64,000 bases of DNA from Streptomyces sp. ISL-1 (GTDB lineage Bacteria; Actinomycetota; Actinomycetes; Streptomycetales; Streptomycetaceae), in assembly GCF_018614585.1 (NCBI RefSeq), contig NZ_JAGGOI010000032.1:1-64000 (forward strand), written 5' to 3'. Both the position numbers and the translations under genes were made by a program. Of this stretch, positions 1 to 7,289 are shown in pieces. The notes under the pieces are model-generated. The model made no database searches, was not told where the DNA came from, and saw only the letters and a list, made by a program, of their open reading frames with translations. How positions within the stretch are numbered: the stretch's first letter is position 1; each line of letters begins with the position of its first letter.

Positions 1-70
1 CGGACCCCCGCACCCCGGACCCCGCGCCGCGGACGACCGCACCGTACGGCGCCGGGCAACCCGTGGACCC

Positions 71-131
71 GCACCGCGGACCCCCGCGCCCCGCACCGCG
101 GACCCCCACAGCGACCAGCGACCAGCGACCA
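71..131. repeat. Short direct repeats in C-rich leader before the ligase gene
   Basis: A 15-nt unit (GCACCGCGGACCCCC) occurs at 71-85 and again at 93-107. It is followed by three tandem copies of the heptamer GCGACCA at 111-131. The first 170 bases contain no supportable gene. These repeats lie just upstream of the ligase start at 171 and would be translated only if the ligase frame were wrongly extended to 63. Confidence 0.6.
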
Positions 132-170
132 ACACGTGCGCTCCCCGCCCCCGCCGTGCACCATGGCCCC

Positions 171-1709
171 ATGCTGCTCGCCCGGCTCGTCGACGTGTCC
201 CGAGAGGTCGCCGCCACCTCCGCGCGGTCGCGGAAGATCGCCGCGCTCGCCGGGTTGTTCGCCGACGCGCAGCCCGACGACGTCGCCCTCGTCATCTCGT
301 ACCTCGCCGGACGCGTCCCGCAGGGCCGCATCGGCGTCGGCTGGAGCGTGCTCAAGGAAGCCGTACCGCCCGCCGCCGTCCCGAGCCTGAGCGTCGCCGA
401 CGCGGACGCCGCGTTCACCCGTCTCGCCGAGATCACCGGATCCGGCTCACAGGCCGAGCGTAAACGCCTCGTGCGGGAGCTCATGGCCCGCGCCACCGCC
501 GAGGAGCAGCAGTTCGTGATGCGGCTGCTGATGGGCGAGGTACGACAGGGCGCGCTCGACGCGATCGCGCTGGAGGGCGTCGCCCAGGCCGCCGGCGCGC
601 CCGCCGCGGATGTGCGGCGGGCCGTGATGCTGGACGGGTCGCTGCCCCGCGTCGCCCGCGACCTGCTCGCCGAGGGGCCCGCCGCGCTCGAGCGGTTCCA
701 GTTGCGCGTCGGCAGCCCCGTGCTGCCGATGCTCGCCCACACCGCGAAGTCGGTCACCGAGGCGGTCGGCGCGCTCGGCACCGCCTGCGTGGTCGAGGAG
801 AAGCTCGACGGCATCCGCGTCCAGGTGCACCGCAGCGGGCAGGACATCCGGATCTACACGCGGTCCCTCGACGACATCACCGACCGCCTCCCCGAAGTCA
901 CGGACGCTGCCCGGCAGATGACGGGCGACCGGTTCATCCTGGACGGCGAGGTGATCGCCCTGGACGCCACCGGCCGCCCCGTCCCGTTCCAGGACATCGC
1001 CTCCCGTGTCGGCTCCCGCGTCGACGTGAACGCGGCACGCGCCGTGCTTCCCCTGTCGCCCGTCTTCTTCGACGTCCTCGCCACCGACGGGGAGCCCACG
1101 CTCGACCTGCCCGGCAGCGAACGGCACACCGTCCTCGCCCGCCTCGTCCCCGAACCGATGCGCGTGCGCCGCGCGGTCGTCGAGGACCCCGCATCCAGCC
1201 AACAGGTCGCCGCCGCCGAGGAGTTCTTCTCCGAGACGCTGCGCCGCGGCCATGAGGGCGTCCTCGTCAAAGCCCTCGACGCGCCGTACGTCGCCGGCCG
1301 CCGCGGCCGCTCGTGGCTCAAGGTCAAACCCGTCCACACCCTCGACCTCGTCGTGCTGGCCGCCGAGTGGGGCCACGGCAGACGCACGGGCCTGCTCTCC
1401 AACCTCCACCTCGGCGCACGCGCCGCCGACGGTACGTACGTCATGCTCGGCAAGACCTTCAAGGGCCTCACCGACGAGATGCTGCGCTGGCAGACGCAGC
1501 GACTGCGCGAACTGGCCGTCAACGACGACGGGTTCACTGTCACGGTCCGTCCCGAACTCGTCGTGGAGATCGCCTTCGACGGCGTGCAGAGCTCCCCGCG
1601 CTACCCGGCCGGCGTCACCCTGCGCTTCGCCCGCGTGCTGCGCCACCGCCCCGACAAGCCGGCCCAGCAGGCCGACACCATCGAGCAGGTCCTGGACTCC
1701 CGCGGCTGA
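171..1709 (+). CDS. lig: ATP-dependent DNA ligase (LigB-type)
   Basis: Seals nicks in duplex DNA through a ligase-adenylate intermediate, and probably acts in repair alongside the NAD-dependent replicative ligase. From ATG 171 the product is 512 residues, close to mycobacterial LigB-type enzymes. An N-terminal helical DNA-binding domain fills about the first 190 residues. The nucleotidyltransferase core has the KLDG motif, with the adenylated lysine at residue 211. Downstream are DGEVIAL, EGVLVK and WLKVK, which match motifs III, IV and V, and then an OB-fold domain. The frame is open from 63, but the extra 36 residues are encoded by low-complexity repeats and look untranslated, so ATG 171 is preferred. 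No Ku or polymerase partner lies nearby, so a role in end joining is not supported. Confidence 0.93.
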   Translation: MLLARLVDVSREVAATSARSRKIAALAGLFADAQPDDVALVISYLAGRVPQGRIGVGWSVLKEAVPPAAVPSLSVADADAAFTRLAEITGSGSQAERKRLVRELMARATAEEQQFVMRLLMGEVRQGALDAIALEGVAQAAGAPAADVRRAVMLDGSLPRVARDLLAEGPAALERFQLRVGSPVLPMLAHTAKSVTEAVGALGTACVVEEKLDGIRVQVHRSGQDIRIYTRSLDDITDRLPEVTDAARQMTGDRFILDGEVIALDATGRPVPFQDIASRVGSRVDVNAARAVLPLSPVFFDVLATDGEPTLDLPGSERHTVLARLVPEPMRVRRAVVEDPASSQQVAAAEEFFSETLRRGHEGVLVKALDAPYVAGRRGRSWLKVKPVHTLDLVVLAAEWGHGRRTGLLSNLHLGARAADGTYVMLGKTFKGLTDEMLRWQTQRLRELAVNDDGFTVTVRPELVVEIAFDGVQSSPRYPAGVTLRFARVLRHRPDKPAQQADTIEQVLDSRG

Positions 1710-1763
1710 ACCCCGCGTATGCCCCCGCGCCGCGCAGCTGAGGCGCGCCAAGTTCAGTGCGCT

Positions 1764-2270
1764 TCAGCGCAGGCCCATCACCTTGTCGGCGAAGGCCGTG
1801 AGGTTGCCGACCGTACGGGTGATCCGCTCGTCCAGGGCGAGCGTCTCCTCGTGGAGGCCGCCGCGCAGCTTGGGCTGCTTCCGGCCGCGGATGTACAGCG
1901 AGCAGGCGAGGTCCGTGCACAGATACGTGCCCACGGTGTTTCCCTCCCGCCCCGCCGCGCCGGCCAGCGGGGCCGCGAAGAGGGTCACCCCGGACGAGGC
2001 GTGTCCCGTGAGGCAGGCCTGGCACATGCTGGACTTGACGGCGCTGGTCCGTCCGGCCGACGGCACCCGCAGGGTGACGCCGACAGGGCCGTCCGCCCGG
2101 GGGAGGACGATATGCGCCCGCAGCGGCGCACCCGGATCGCTCCAGCCGAGAAAGTCGAGGTCCTGCCAAGGGAGTTCGGCGAAGTCCATGGGGAGCTTCA
2201 GGCGGGTCGCCTCGCCTTTCGTGCAGTTGACGAAGGATGCGCGTATCTGCTTTTCGGTCAGAGCTTCCAC
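1764..2270 (-). CDS. FBP/FusB-like zinc-finger protein
   Basis: This protein resembles the FBP family, whose C-terminal treble-clef zinc finger is shared with the fusidic-acid resistance protein FusB, a ribosome-rescuing binder of elongation factor G. From GTG 2270 it is about 168 residues. Four cysteines are arranged as CxxC (residues 83 and 86) and CxxxxC (118 and 123), which fits the FusB-type zinc site. The N-terminal block (SFVNCTKGEA) is typical of actinobacterial family members. The frame is open to an ATG at 2306, but the family usually begins just before the LTE segment, so GTG 2270 is preferred. The gene stands alone on this strand, tail to tail with the ligase. Binding to EF-G is inferred from the fold, not shown. 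Confidence 0.75.
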   Translation of the reverse strand: MEALTEKQIRASFVNCTKGEATRLKLPMDFAELPWQDLDFLGWSDPGAPLRAHIVLPRADGPVGVTLRVPSAGRTSAVKSSMCQACLTGHASSGVTLFAAPLAGAAGREGNTVGTYLCTDLACSLYIRGRKQPKLRGGLHEETLALDERITRTVGNLTAFADKVMGLR

Positions 2271-2356
2271 CGGTGGAACGTACACAGAGCGCCCCAGGAC
2301 GGGCATCCCATTTATGGTGGCCGAAGCCGCCGCCGTTTCCTGAAGGGATCCTGGTC

Positions 2357-2662
2357 ATGCCCACAGAGCCGCTGTCGCAGAAGGACATCGAGGACCGCTT
2401 GCTGGAACTCCCCGGCTGGTCCCTGGAGGGCGACCGCATCGCCCGCGCGTACCGTCTCTCCTCACATTTCGCGGCGACCGCGATGGTCGTGCACATCGCG
2501 CAGATCCAGGACGAGCTGAACCACCACTCGGATCTGACTCTCGGCTACAACACGCTCGCCCTGTCGGTGAACTCCCATGACGCGGGCGGCGCGGTCACCG
2601 AGAAGGACTTCGACCTCGCCCAGCGGGTGGAACAGATCGCGCCGGGGCACGGCGCGAGCTGA
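2357..2662 (+). CDS. Pterin-4a-carbinolamine dehydratase
   Basis: Predicted to dehydrate 4a-hydroxytetrahydrobiopterin to the quinonoid dihydropterin, recycling the pterin cofactor of aromatic amino acid hydroxylases. The product is 101 residues, the normal family length. The family signature is present: a His-His pair followed by Ser-Asp (NHHSD), an aromatic in LGYN, and then the VNSHDAGG segment with its conserved histidine. ATG 2357 was chosen because it follows an AAGGGA element with about 8 nt spacing and gives the standard length. The frame extends upstream without conservation. No phenylalanine hydroxylase gene is adjacent, so the physiological substrate is not shown here. Confidence 0.92.
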   Translation: MPTEPLSQKDIEDRLLELPGWSLEGDRIARAYRLSSHFAATAMVVHIAQIQDELNHHSDLTLGYNTLALSVNSHDAGGAVTEKDFDLAQRVEQIAPGHGAS

Positions 2663-2757
2663 CAAGCGGCCCGCGAAGGCCGCAGGCGCCGGGCCCGCGT
2701 GCCCGGCGGCTCCGGTACCCGCGCCGGCCCAGCGGGACGCCTGAAGTACGACGGTCA

Positions 2758-2786
2758 GGGGCCCGGATCAGTACGGCCCGGGCCCC
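2758..2786. terminator. Bidirectional hairpin between convergent genes
   Basis: A perfect 9-bp GC stem (2758-2766 with 2778-2786) encloses an 11-nt loop, between the ends of the dehydratase gene and the oppositely oriented NmrA-type gene. A second 8-bp hairpin lies at 2687-2708. Neither is followed by a T tract, which is common in actinobacteria. Confidence 0.55.
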
Positions 2787-2798
2787 GGCACCCTCTTG

Positions 2799-3635
2799 TC
2801 AGGCGTTCCAAGCGCCCGACCGGGCCGTGTGCCGCGCGAAGTCCGCGAAGTCCTTCGGCGCGCGGCCGAGTACCTGACGCACGCCGTCCGTCAGTGAGGC
2901 GTTGTGCCCGTCGAGCAGCGTCCCGAACAGTCCCGCGAGCCACTGCGCGTCCGGCGCCGGCAGTCCGTACTGCTGGAGCATCTGCGTGTACGCCTCGACG
3001 GACACCGGGACGTAGCGCATCTCGCGGCCCGTCGCCCGGCCGATCTCCGCCGCCACCTCCGCGAAGGTGAGCAGCCGCGGCCCCGTCAGCTCATGGACGG
3101 CTCCGGTGTGACCGTCCTCGGTGAGCGCGGCGACCATCACGTCCGCCAGATCGTCAGCGTCGACGAACGGCTCCGCGGTCTCGCCCGCCGGGAACGGGAT
3201 CTCGCCGGTCAGCACCCCTTCGGACATGGCGCCCTCGCTGAAGTTCTGCGCGAAGAAGCTGGCCCGCACGACCGTCATGTCCAGGCCCGACTCTCGCAGC
3301 GCGCCCTCGGCCACCACCGCTTCCGGCTCACCGCGGCCGGAGAGCAGCACCAGACGCCGTACCCCGTTCCCGGCCGCCTGCCGGCCGAAGGACCGCATCG
3401 CCTCGGGGGCGCCCGGCGCCGCGAGGTCCGGGAAGTACGCGACGTAAGCCGCGTCCGCGCCGCGCAGCGCGGGTCCCCAGGTGGACTCGTCCTCCCAGTC
3501 GAAGAGGACCTCTCCCTTGCGCGATCCGGCCCGCACATCCACTCCGCGCGCGGCGAGCCGCTGCGCCACCCGGCGGCCGGTCTTGCCCGTGGCCGCCGTC
3601 ACCAACACCGTTTCCTGCTTCAGGTTCTCTGCCAT
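2799..3635 (-). CDS. NmrA-family NAD(P)-binding protein
   Basis: A 278-residue atypical short-chain dehydrogenase. The N-terminal dinucleotide-binding motif reads TAATGKTGRR (about residues 13-22), and the NmrA-like core follows with LLSGRGE and VRASFFAQNF segments. It lacks the classical Tyr-x-x-x-Lys dyad, so it may act as a redox-sensing or quinone-reductase-like protein rather than a standard dehydrogenase. It is transcribed away from the AraC-type regulator at 3717, with only 81 nt between the starts, so divergent control by that regulator is plausible. Its C-terminal DFADFARHTA tail resembles that of the small remnant at 37052-37300, which belongs to the same superfamily. Confidence 0.85.
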   Translation of the reverse strand: MAENLKQETVLVTAATGKTGRRVAQRLAARGVDVRAGSRKGEVLFDWEDESTWGPALRGADAAYVAYFPDLAAPGAPEAMRSFGRQAAGNGVRRLVLLSGRGEPEAVVAEGALRESGLDMTVVRASFFAQNFSEGAMSEGVLTGEIPFPAGETAEPFVDADDLADVMVAALTEDGHTGAVHELTGPRLLTFAEVAAEIGRATGREMRYVPVSVEAYTQMLQQYGLPAPDAQWLAGLFGTLLDGHNASLTDGVRQVLGRAPKDFADFARHTARSGAWNA

Positions 3636-3716
3636 GCCTCAAGGTTTGCGGCTGCGGCGTGGACTCTCCATGCTCCAGAGGCTCAATCCCATATGCGTGC
3701 GTCTACGCTGTGGTTC

Positions 3717-4679
3717 ATGGACGCTCTCGCCGGGCTACTGGACGGACCGCGGGCCAGGGGGGCCATTCTGCTGCGGATGGTGATGGAGCCTCCGTGGTCC
3801 CTGCGCATCGAGGACCAAGCCCCGCTCTCCCTGCTCTGCATGACCGCGGGCGAGGCCTGGATATTGCCCGACGCCGGTGACCCGGTGCTGCTGCGCCCCG
3901 GCGATGTCGCGATCGCCCGCGGCCCGGGTTCGTACACCACGGCGGATGAGATCACCCGCGAGCCGACGGCGCTGATCGGTCCGGGCGGCACCTGCCACAC
4001 CCTGCGGGGCGAACCGCTCGCGGAGTCCATGTACTTGGGCGTACGGAGCTGGGGCAACGACCCCGCGGGCTCGGCAACCATGCTGGTCGGCACCTACCAG
4101 ATGAGGGGCGAGGCCAGCGGGCGGCTGCTCGACGCGCTGCCCGAGCTGCTCCATCTGCCCGCCGGTTCGTGGAACTGCCCGCTGATGCCGGTGCTCGACG
4201 ACGAGATCTCCCGTGACGAGCCCGGCCAGAGCGTGGTGCTCGACCGAATCCTGGACCTGGTGCTGATCGCCGTAGTGCGGGCCTGGTTCTCGCGCCCGGA
4301 CGCCGCGGCCCCGGCCTGGTATCTGGCGATGGGCGACCCGGTGGTCGGCCGGGCGCTGCGGCTGCTGCAGGACGATCCCGCCCACTCCTGGACGGTGGCC
4401 TCGCTGGCCGCCAAGTGCGGGGTCTCCAGGGCTGGACTGGCCCGCCGCTTCAACGAGTTGGTGGGGGAACCCCCGATGGCGTACCTCACGGGCTGGCGGC
4501 TCACGCTCGCCGCGGATCTGCTGCGGGACACGGACGCGACGGTCGACGCGGTGGCCAGGAAGGTCGGCTACAGCGGTTCGTTCGCGCTGAGCGCCGCCTT
4601 CAAGCGGGTACGTGGGGTCAGCCCGCAGGAGCACCGCGGAGGCGTCGTTTTGCCGGAACCGCAACAACATTCGCCGTAA
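3717..4679 (+). CDS. AraC-family transcriptional regulator with cupin sensor
   Basis: A 320-residue regulator. The N-terminal half is a cupin-type ligand domain of the AraC_binding/cupin_6 kind, seen in PLSLLCMTAGEAW and LLRPGDVAIARGPG. The C-terminal 100 residues carry two helix-turn-helix units: WTVASLAAKCGVSRAGLARR, and VDAVARKVGYSGSFALSAAF followed by GVSPQEHR. The start is ATG 3717; longer in-frame extensions run into the opposite gene. Regulators of this subfamily usually control a divergent oxidoreductase, which fits the NmrA-type gene upstream. The inducer cannot be inferred. A methyltransferase gene follows after 27 nt in the same direction and may be co-transcribed. Confidence 0.92.
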   Translation: MDALAGLLDGPRARGAILLRMVMEPPWSLRIEDQAPLSLLCMTAGEAWILPDAGDPVLLRPGDVAIARGPGSYTTADEITREPTALIGPGGTCHTLRGEPLAESMYLGVRSWGNDPAGSATMLVGTYQMRGEASGRLLDALPELLHLPAGSWNCPLMPVLDDEISRDEPGQSVVLDRILDLVLIAVVRAWFSRPDAAAPAWYLAMGDPVVGRALRLLQDDPAHSWTVASLAAKCGVSRAGLARRFNELVGEPPMAYLTGWRLTLAADLLRDTDATVDAVARKVGYSGSFALSAAFKRVRGVSPQEHRGGVVLPEPQQHSP

Positions 4680-4706
4680 CCGCACCGCCGCGCGAACCTT
4701 GGGTCC

Positions 4707-5570
4707 ATGAGCCATCACCACGACACGACGCATATCGACTGGGACGAGCTGGGCCCGCTGCTGGAGCGCGGCGCGGAGCTCCAGACTCCGCTGTACCGCC
4801 AGGCGGCGGCCTGGCTGGGCGAGCTGCTGCCCGCGACCGGCATCAGGCGGATCCTCGACATCGGCAGCGGCCCCGGAGTGCTGACCACGCTGCTCGCCGA
4901 GGCGTTCCCGTACGCCGAAGTGGTCGCCGTGGACGCCACCGAGCCGCTCCTCGCCCGGGCACGCGCTCGCGCCGAGCGCGCCGGGTTCGGCGACCGCATC
5001 CGTACACGCCATGCCGAAATCCCGGACCAAATCGGGGAGTTGGGCGAGGCGGACCTGATCTGGGCGGGCAACTCGGTGCACCACATCGGCGACCAGCGCG
5101 CCGCGCTCGGCGGCTTCGCCCGGCTGCTGCGCCCGGGCGGGCTGATCGCGGTGGTCGAGGGCGGGCTGCCCACGCGTCACCTCCCGCGCGACATCGGCAT
5201 CGGCCGGCCGGGGCTCGAAGGCCGGATCGACGCGGCCGCGGGCGAGTGGTTCACCCGGATGCGGGCGGAGCTGCCGGGCGCGAAGGACGAGGTCGAGGAC
5301 TGGCGGGCACTGCTCGGCGCGGCCGGTCTCACGCCGAGCGGAACCCGTTCCTTCCTGCTCGACATCCCCGCGCCGGCGCCTGAGGTGGTGCGCGAACAAC
5401 TGGTCTCCGCCTTCACCTGGCAGCGAAAGATCCTGGACGACCTGCTGCCCGCCGAGGATCTGGCGCTGCTCGACCGGCTGCTGGACCCGGAGGACCCGCA
5501 GGGACTGCGGCACCGTCCGGACGCGTATCTGCTCACCGCGCGCACGGTGCACACCGCCCGCCTGGGCTGA
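4707..5570 (+). CDS. Class I SAM-dependent methyltransferase
   Basis: A 287-residue class I methyltransferase. Motif I reads RILDIGSGPGVLTTLL (about residues 49-64) and is followed by VVAVDATEPLLARAR, whose acidic residue binds the ribose of SAM. WAGNSVHHIGD and LLRPGGLIAVVEGG match motifs IV-VI of small-molecule methyltransferases. The acceptor substrate is not identifiable. It lies 27 nt downstream of the AraC-type regulator in the same direction, so the two may be co-transcribed. Confidence 0.88.
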   Translation: MSHHHDTTHIDWDELGPLLERGAELQTPLYRQAAAWLGELLPATGIRRILDIGSGPGVLTTLLAEAFPYAEVVAVDATEPLLARARARAERAGFGDRIRTRHAEIPDQIGELGEADLIWAGNSVHHIGDQRAALGGFARLLRPGGLIAVVEGGLPTRHLPRDIGIGRPGLEGRIDAAAGEWFTRMRAELPGAKDEVEDWRALLGAAGLTPSGTRSFLLDIPAPAPEVVREQLVSAFTWQRKILDDLLPAEDLALLDRLLDPEDPQGLRHRPDAYLLTARTVHTARLG

Positions 5571-5590
5571 ATCCGGGGCAGGATGACCCC

Positions 5591-5947
5591 ATGGCGAAGA
5601 AGTCCAACAAGTCCAGGCCCACGGGGTCTACCTCACTGCTCTCCCTCTGGTCGCAGGACTCCGTGCTGTCGATCGGCTCCGTAGGCTCGGTGCTCTCCAT
5701 CGGCTCCGTCGGCTCGGCGCTCTCGGTCGGCTCGGTCGGCAGCGCCCTGTCGGTCGGCTCGATCGGATCCGCCCAGTCGCTGTTCTCGGCGGGGTCATGG
5801 ATGAGCACGGGGTCGATGCTGTCCGCGCAGTCGCGGTGGTCCGCGTTCTCCTGGCGCTCCTCCCACGGCTTCCTGGCCGTGGGTGCGGTCGGCGCGGGCG
5901 CGGTCGCCCTGGCCGTCGCCGGGGCGATGCTCCTGGCCAGGGAGTGA
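5591..5947 (+). CDS. Small serine-triplet repeat protein with C-terminal membrane helix
   Basis: I do not recognise a functional family. The 118-residue product has a basic start (MAKKSNKS). From residue 15 to residue 90 it then has serine at every third position, 26 times without a break, with Val, Leu, Ile, Ala and Gly between. Within this there are 9-residue repeats (SVLSIGSVG and SALSVGSVG, each nearly twice). Residues 93-115 form a Gly/Ala/Val/Leu membrane helix ending in ARE. Strict three-residue periodicity suggests an extended rod or a beta-solenoid-like stack anchored in the membrane; this is inference. It starts 20 nt after the methyltransferase, with a GGCAGGA element upstream. A proline/threonine/glutamate-rich antisense frame covers the same DNA and is judged a shadow. 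Confidence 0.75.
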   Translation: MAKKSNKSRPTGSTSLLSLWSQDSVLSIGSVGSVLSIGSVGSALSVGSVGSALSVGSIGSAQSLFSAGSWMSTGSMLSAQSRWSAFSWRSSHGFLAVGAVGAGAVALAVAGAMLLARE

Positions 5948-6010
5948 CGGCTCCGACTGCCACCACGGGCAGCGGCCCGCGGCCAGGGAGCGCGCCCCGC
6001 GAGAACGACA

Positions 6011-6038
6011 TCGCCGCCCGGCGCGAACCGGGCGGCGA
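6011..6038. terminator. Hairpin terminator between convergent genes
   Basis: A perfect 11-bp stem (6011-6021 with 6028-6038) has a 6-nt loop. It sits between the end of the serine-repeat gene and the end of the opposing aldo-keto reductase gene, so it can serve both. Confidence 0.7.
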
Positions 6039-6057
6039 CAGCAGCTTCAGGCAGCGA

Positions 6058-6894
6058 TCAGGCGCCGTAATCGAATGTCGCCGGGTCGGGGCCCAGACGC
6101 TTGCCCTCGTCCAGCGCCGCGAACGCCGCCAGATCGTCGGCATCCAGCTCGAAGCCGAACACGTCGAGGTTCTCCTTGATCCGGGACGGGGTCACGGACT
6201 TGGGGATCACGACATTGCCGATCTGCAGATGCCAGCGCAGCACCACCTGGGCGGGGGTACGGCCGTACTTCTGCGCGACTGCGACGACCGTCGGGACCTC
6301 CAGGAGGCCCTTGCCCTGGCCCAGCGGTGACCAGGCCTCGGTCTTGATGCCGTGCCTGTCGTGGAAGGCGCGCAGCTCACCCTGCTGGAGCTGCGGGTGC
6401 AGCTCGATCTGGTTCACGGCCGGGACGACCGAGGTCTCGCCGATCAGGCGCTCAAGGTGCTCCGGAAGGAAGTTGGAGACGCCGATCGCCTTGGCGCGGC
6501 CGTCCGCGCAGATCTTCTCGAAGGCTTTGTACGTGTCCACATAGGCGTCCTTGGACGGCAGGGGCCAGTGGATCAGGTAGAGGTCGACGTAGTCGAGTCC
6601 CAGCTTGTCCAGCGAGGCGTCGAAGGCGCGCAGAGCCTTGTCGTAACCCTGGTCGCTGTTCCAGAGCTTCGTGGTGATGAAGAGTTCCTCGCGGGGAAGA
6701 CCGGAGGCGGCGACGGCACGGCCGGAGCCCGCTTCGTTCTCGTAGATGGCCGCGGTGTCGATGCTGCGGTAGCCGGCCTCAAGGGCCGTGGCAACCGCCT
6801 TCGCCGCCTCGTCATCCGGAACCTGCCAGACACCGTAGCCGAGCTGCGGCATGGCGACGCCGTTGTTGAGGGAGATGGAGGGGACCTTGCTCAC
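6058..6894 (-). CDS. Aldo/keto reductase (2,5-diketo-D-gluconate reductase type)
   Basis: An NADPH-dependent carbonyl reductase with a TIM barrel, of the 2,5-diketogluconate reductase type. The catalytic tetrad is visible: Asp and Tyr in GYRSIDTAAIYENE, Lys in FITTKLWNSD, and His in YLIHWPLP. The cofactor-binding end carries VVIPKSVTPSRIKENL. GTG 6894 gives 278 residues and begins in VSKVPSISLNNG as usual for the family; the frame remains open to 6939 without conservation. The gene is divergent from the pqq operon across about 270 nt. A functional link with PQQ-dependent sugar oxidation is possible but not shown. Confidence 0.9.
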   Translation of the reverse strand: MSKVPSISLNNGVAMPQLGYGVWQVPDDEAAKAVATALEAGYRSIDTAAIYENEAGSGRAVAASGLPREELFITTKLWNSDQGYDKALRAFDASLDKLGLDYVDLYLIHWPLPSKDAYVDTYKAFEKICADGRAKAIGVSNFLPEHLERLIGETSVVPAVNQIELHPQLQQGELRAFHDRHGIKTEAWSPLGQGKGLLEVPTVVAVAQKYGRTPAQVVLRWHLQIGNVVIPKSVTPSRIKENLDVFGFELDADDLAAFAALDEGKRLGPDPATFDYGA

Positions 6895-7081
6895 GAGCGG
6901 TCGATCCTTAACGTCGTCGGTTGGTACTCCCAGGATCAACGATCACTCCGGCGGACGCATTCCCGACCTCGAAGTTGGCCTGATACAGCTCCGACCTTGT
7001 CGGTCCGGACCATTGACCGCGTCTCATCAAGACGCAACCCTATGGCACATAACTGAACTCCGGACACTCATGTGAATGGAC

Positions 7082-7136
7082 ATTCAGTCCTGCTCAACCA
7101 TGCGTCACAGAGCAATCACTCCTGAATCACTCCTGA
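7082..7136 (+). promoter_or_regulatory. Direct-repeat array upstream of pqqA (candidate PhoP-type operator)
   Basis: TCA triplets begin at 7084, 7094, 7105, 7116 and 7127, a spacing of 10, 11, 11 and 11 nt. The last two units are identical 11-mers (ATCACTCCTGA at 7115-7125 and 7126-7136). Streptomyces PhoP binds 11-nt direct-repeat units with a GTTCACC-like core. Here only TCA plus a following pyrimidine-rich part is kept, so the assignment is tentative. The array ends 31 nt before the pqqA start. Confidence 0.4.
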
Positions 7137-7167
7137 CCCCCACATCTCAGGAAAGCAGGTACAGCTC

Positions 7168-7278
7168 ATGCCGGACAGCAAGGAAACATCGGAGCAGACC
7201 ATCAACTGGCAGACTCCCGAGTTCGAGGTCGTCGAGACCGCGCTCGAAGTCACCGCCTACGCGCTCACCGACCGGTAG
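7168..7278 (+). CDS. pqqA: PqqA, PQQ precursor peptide
   Basis: A 36-residue ribosomal peptide that supplies the glutamate and tyrosine from which pyrroloquinoline quinone is built. The conserved E-x-x-x-Y pair is present as EVTAY, with Glu27 and Tyr31, and the WQTPEF segment before it is typical of actinobacterial PqqA. PqqE cross-links the two side chains while PqqD holds the peptide. The stop lies 11 nt before pqqB. The upstream ribosome-binding site is weak (AGGAAAGCAGGT). The gene is short enough to be missed by automatic callers, but position, length and motif together make it secure. Confidence 0.93.
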   Translation: MPDSKETSEQTINWQTPEFEVVETALEVTAYALTDR

Positions 7279-7289
7279 ACCCCGGCGCC

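Noticed and set aside
63..170. N-terminal extension of the DNA ligase
   Set aside because: It is encoded by low-complexity repeats and absent from the family pattern; ATG 171 gives the normal length.
5533..5808. A Pro/Thr/Glu repeat frame antisense to the serine-repeat protein
   Set aside because: The repeat follows automatically from the plus-strand repeat. The plus frame has a sensible start, a ribosome site and a membrane helix, whereas the minus frame starts inside it and has none.
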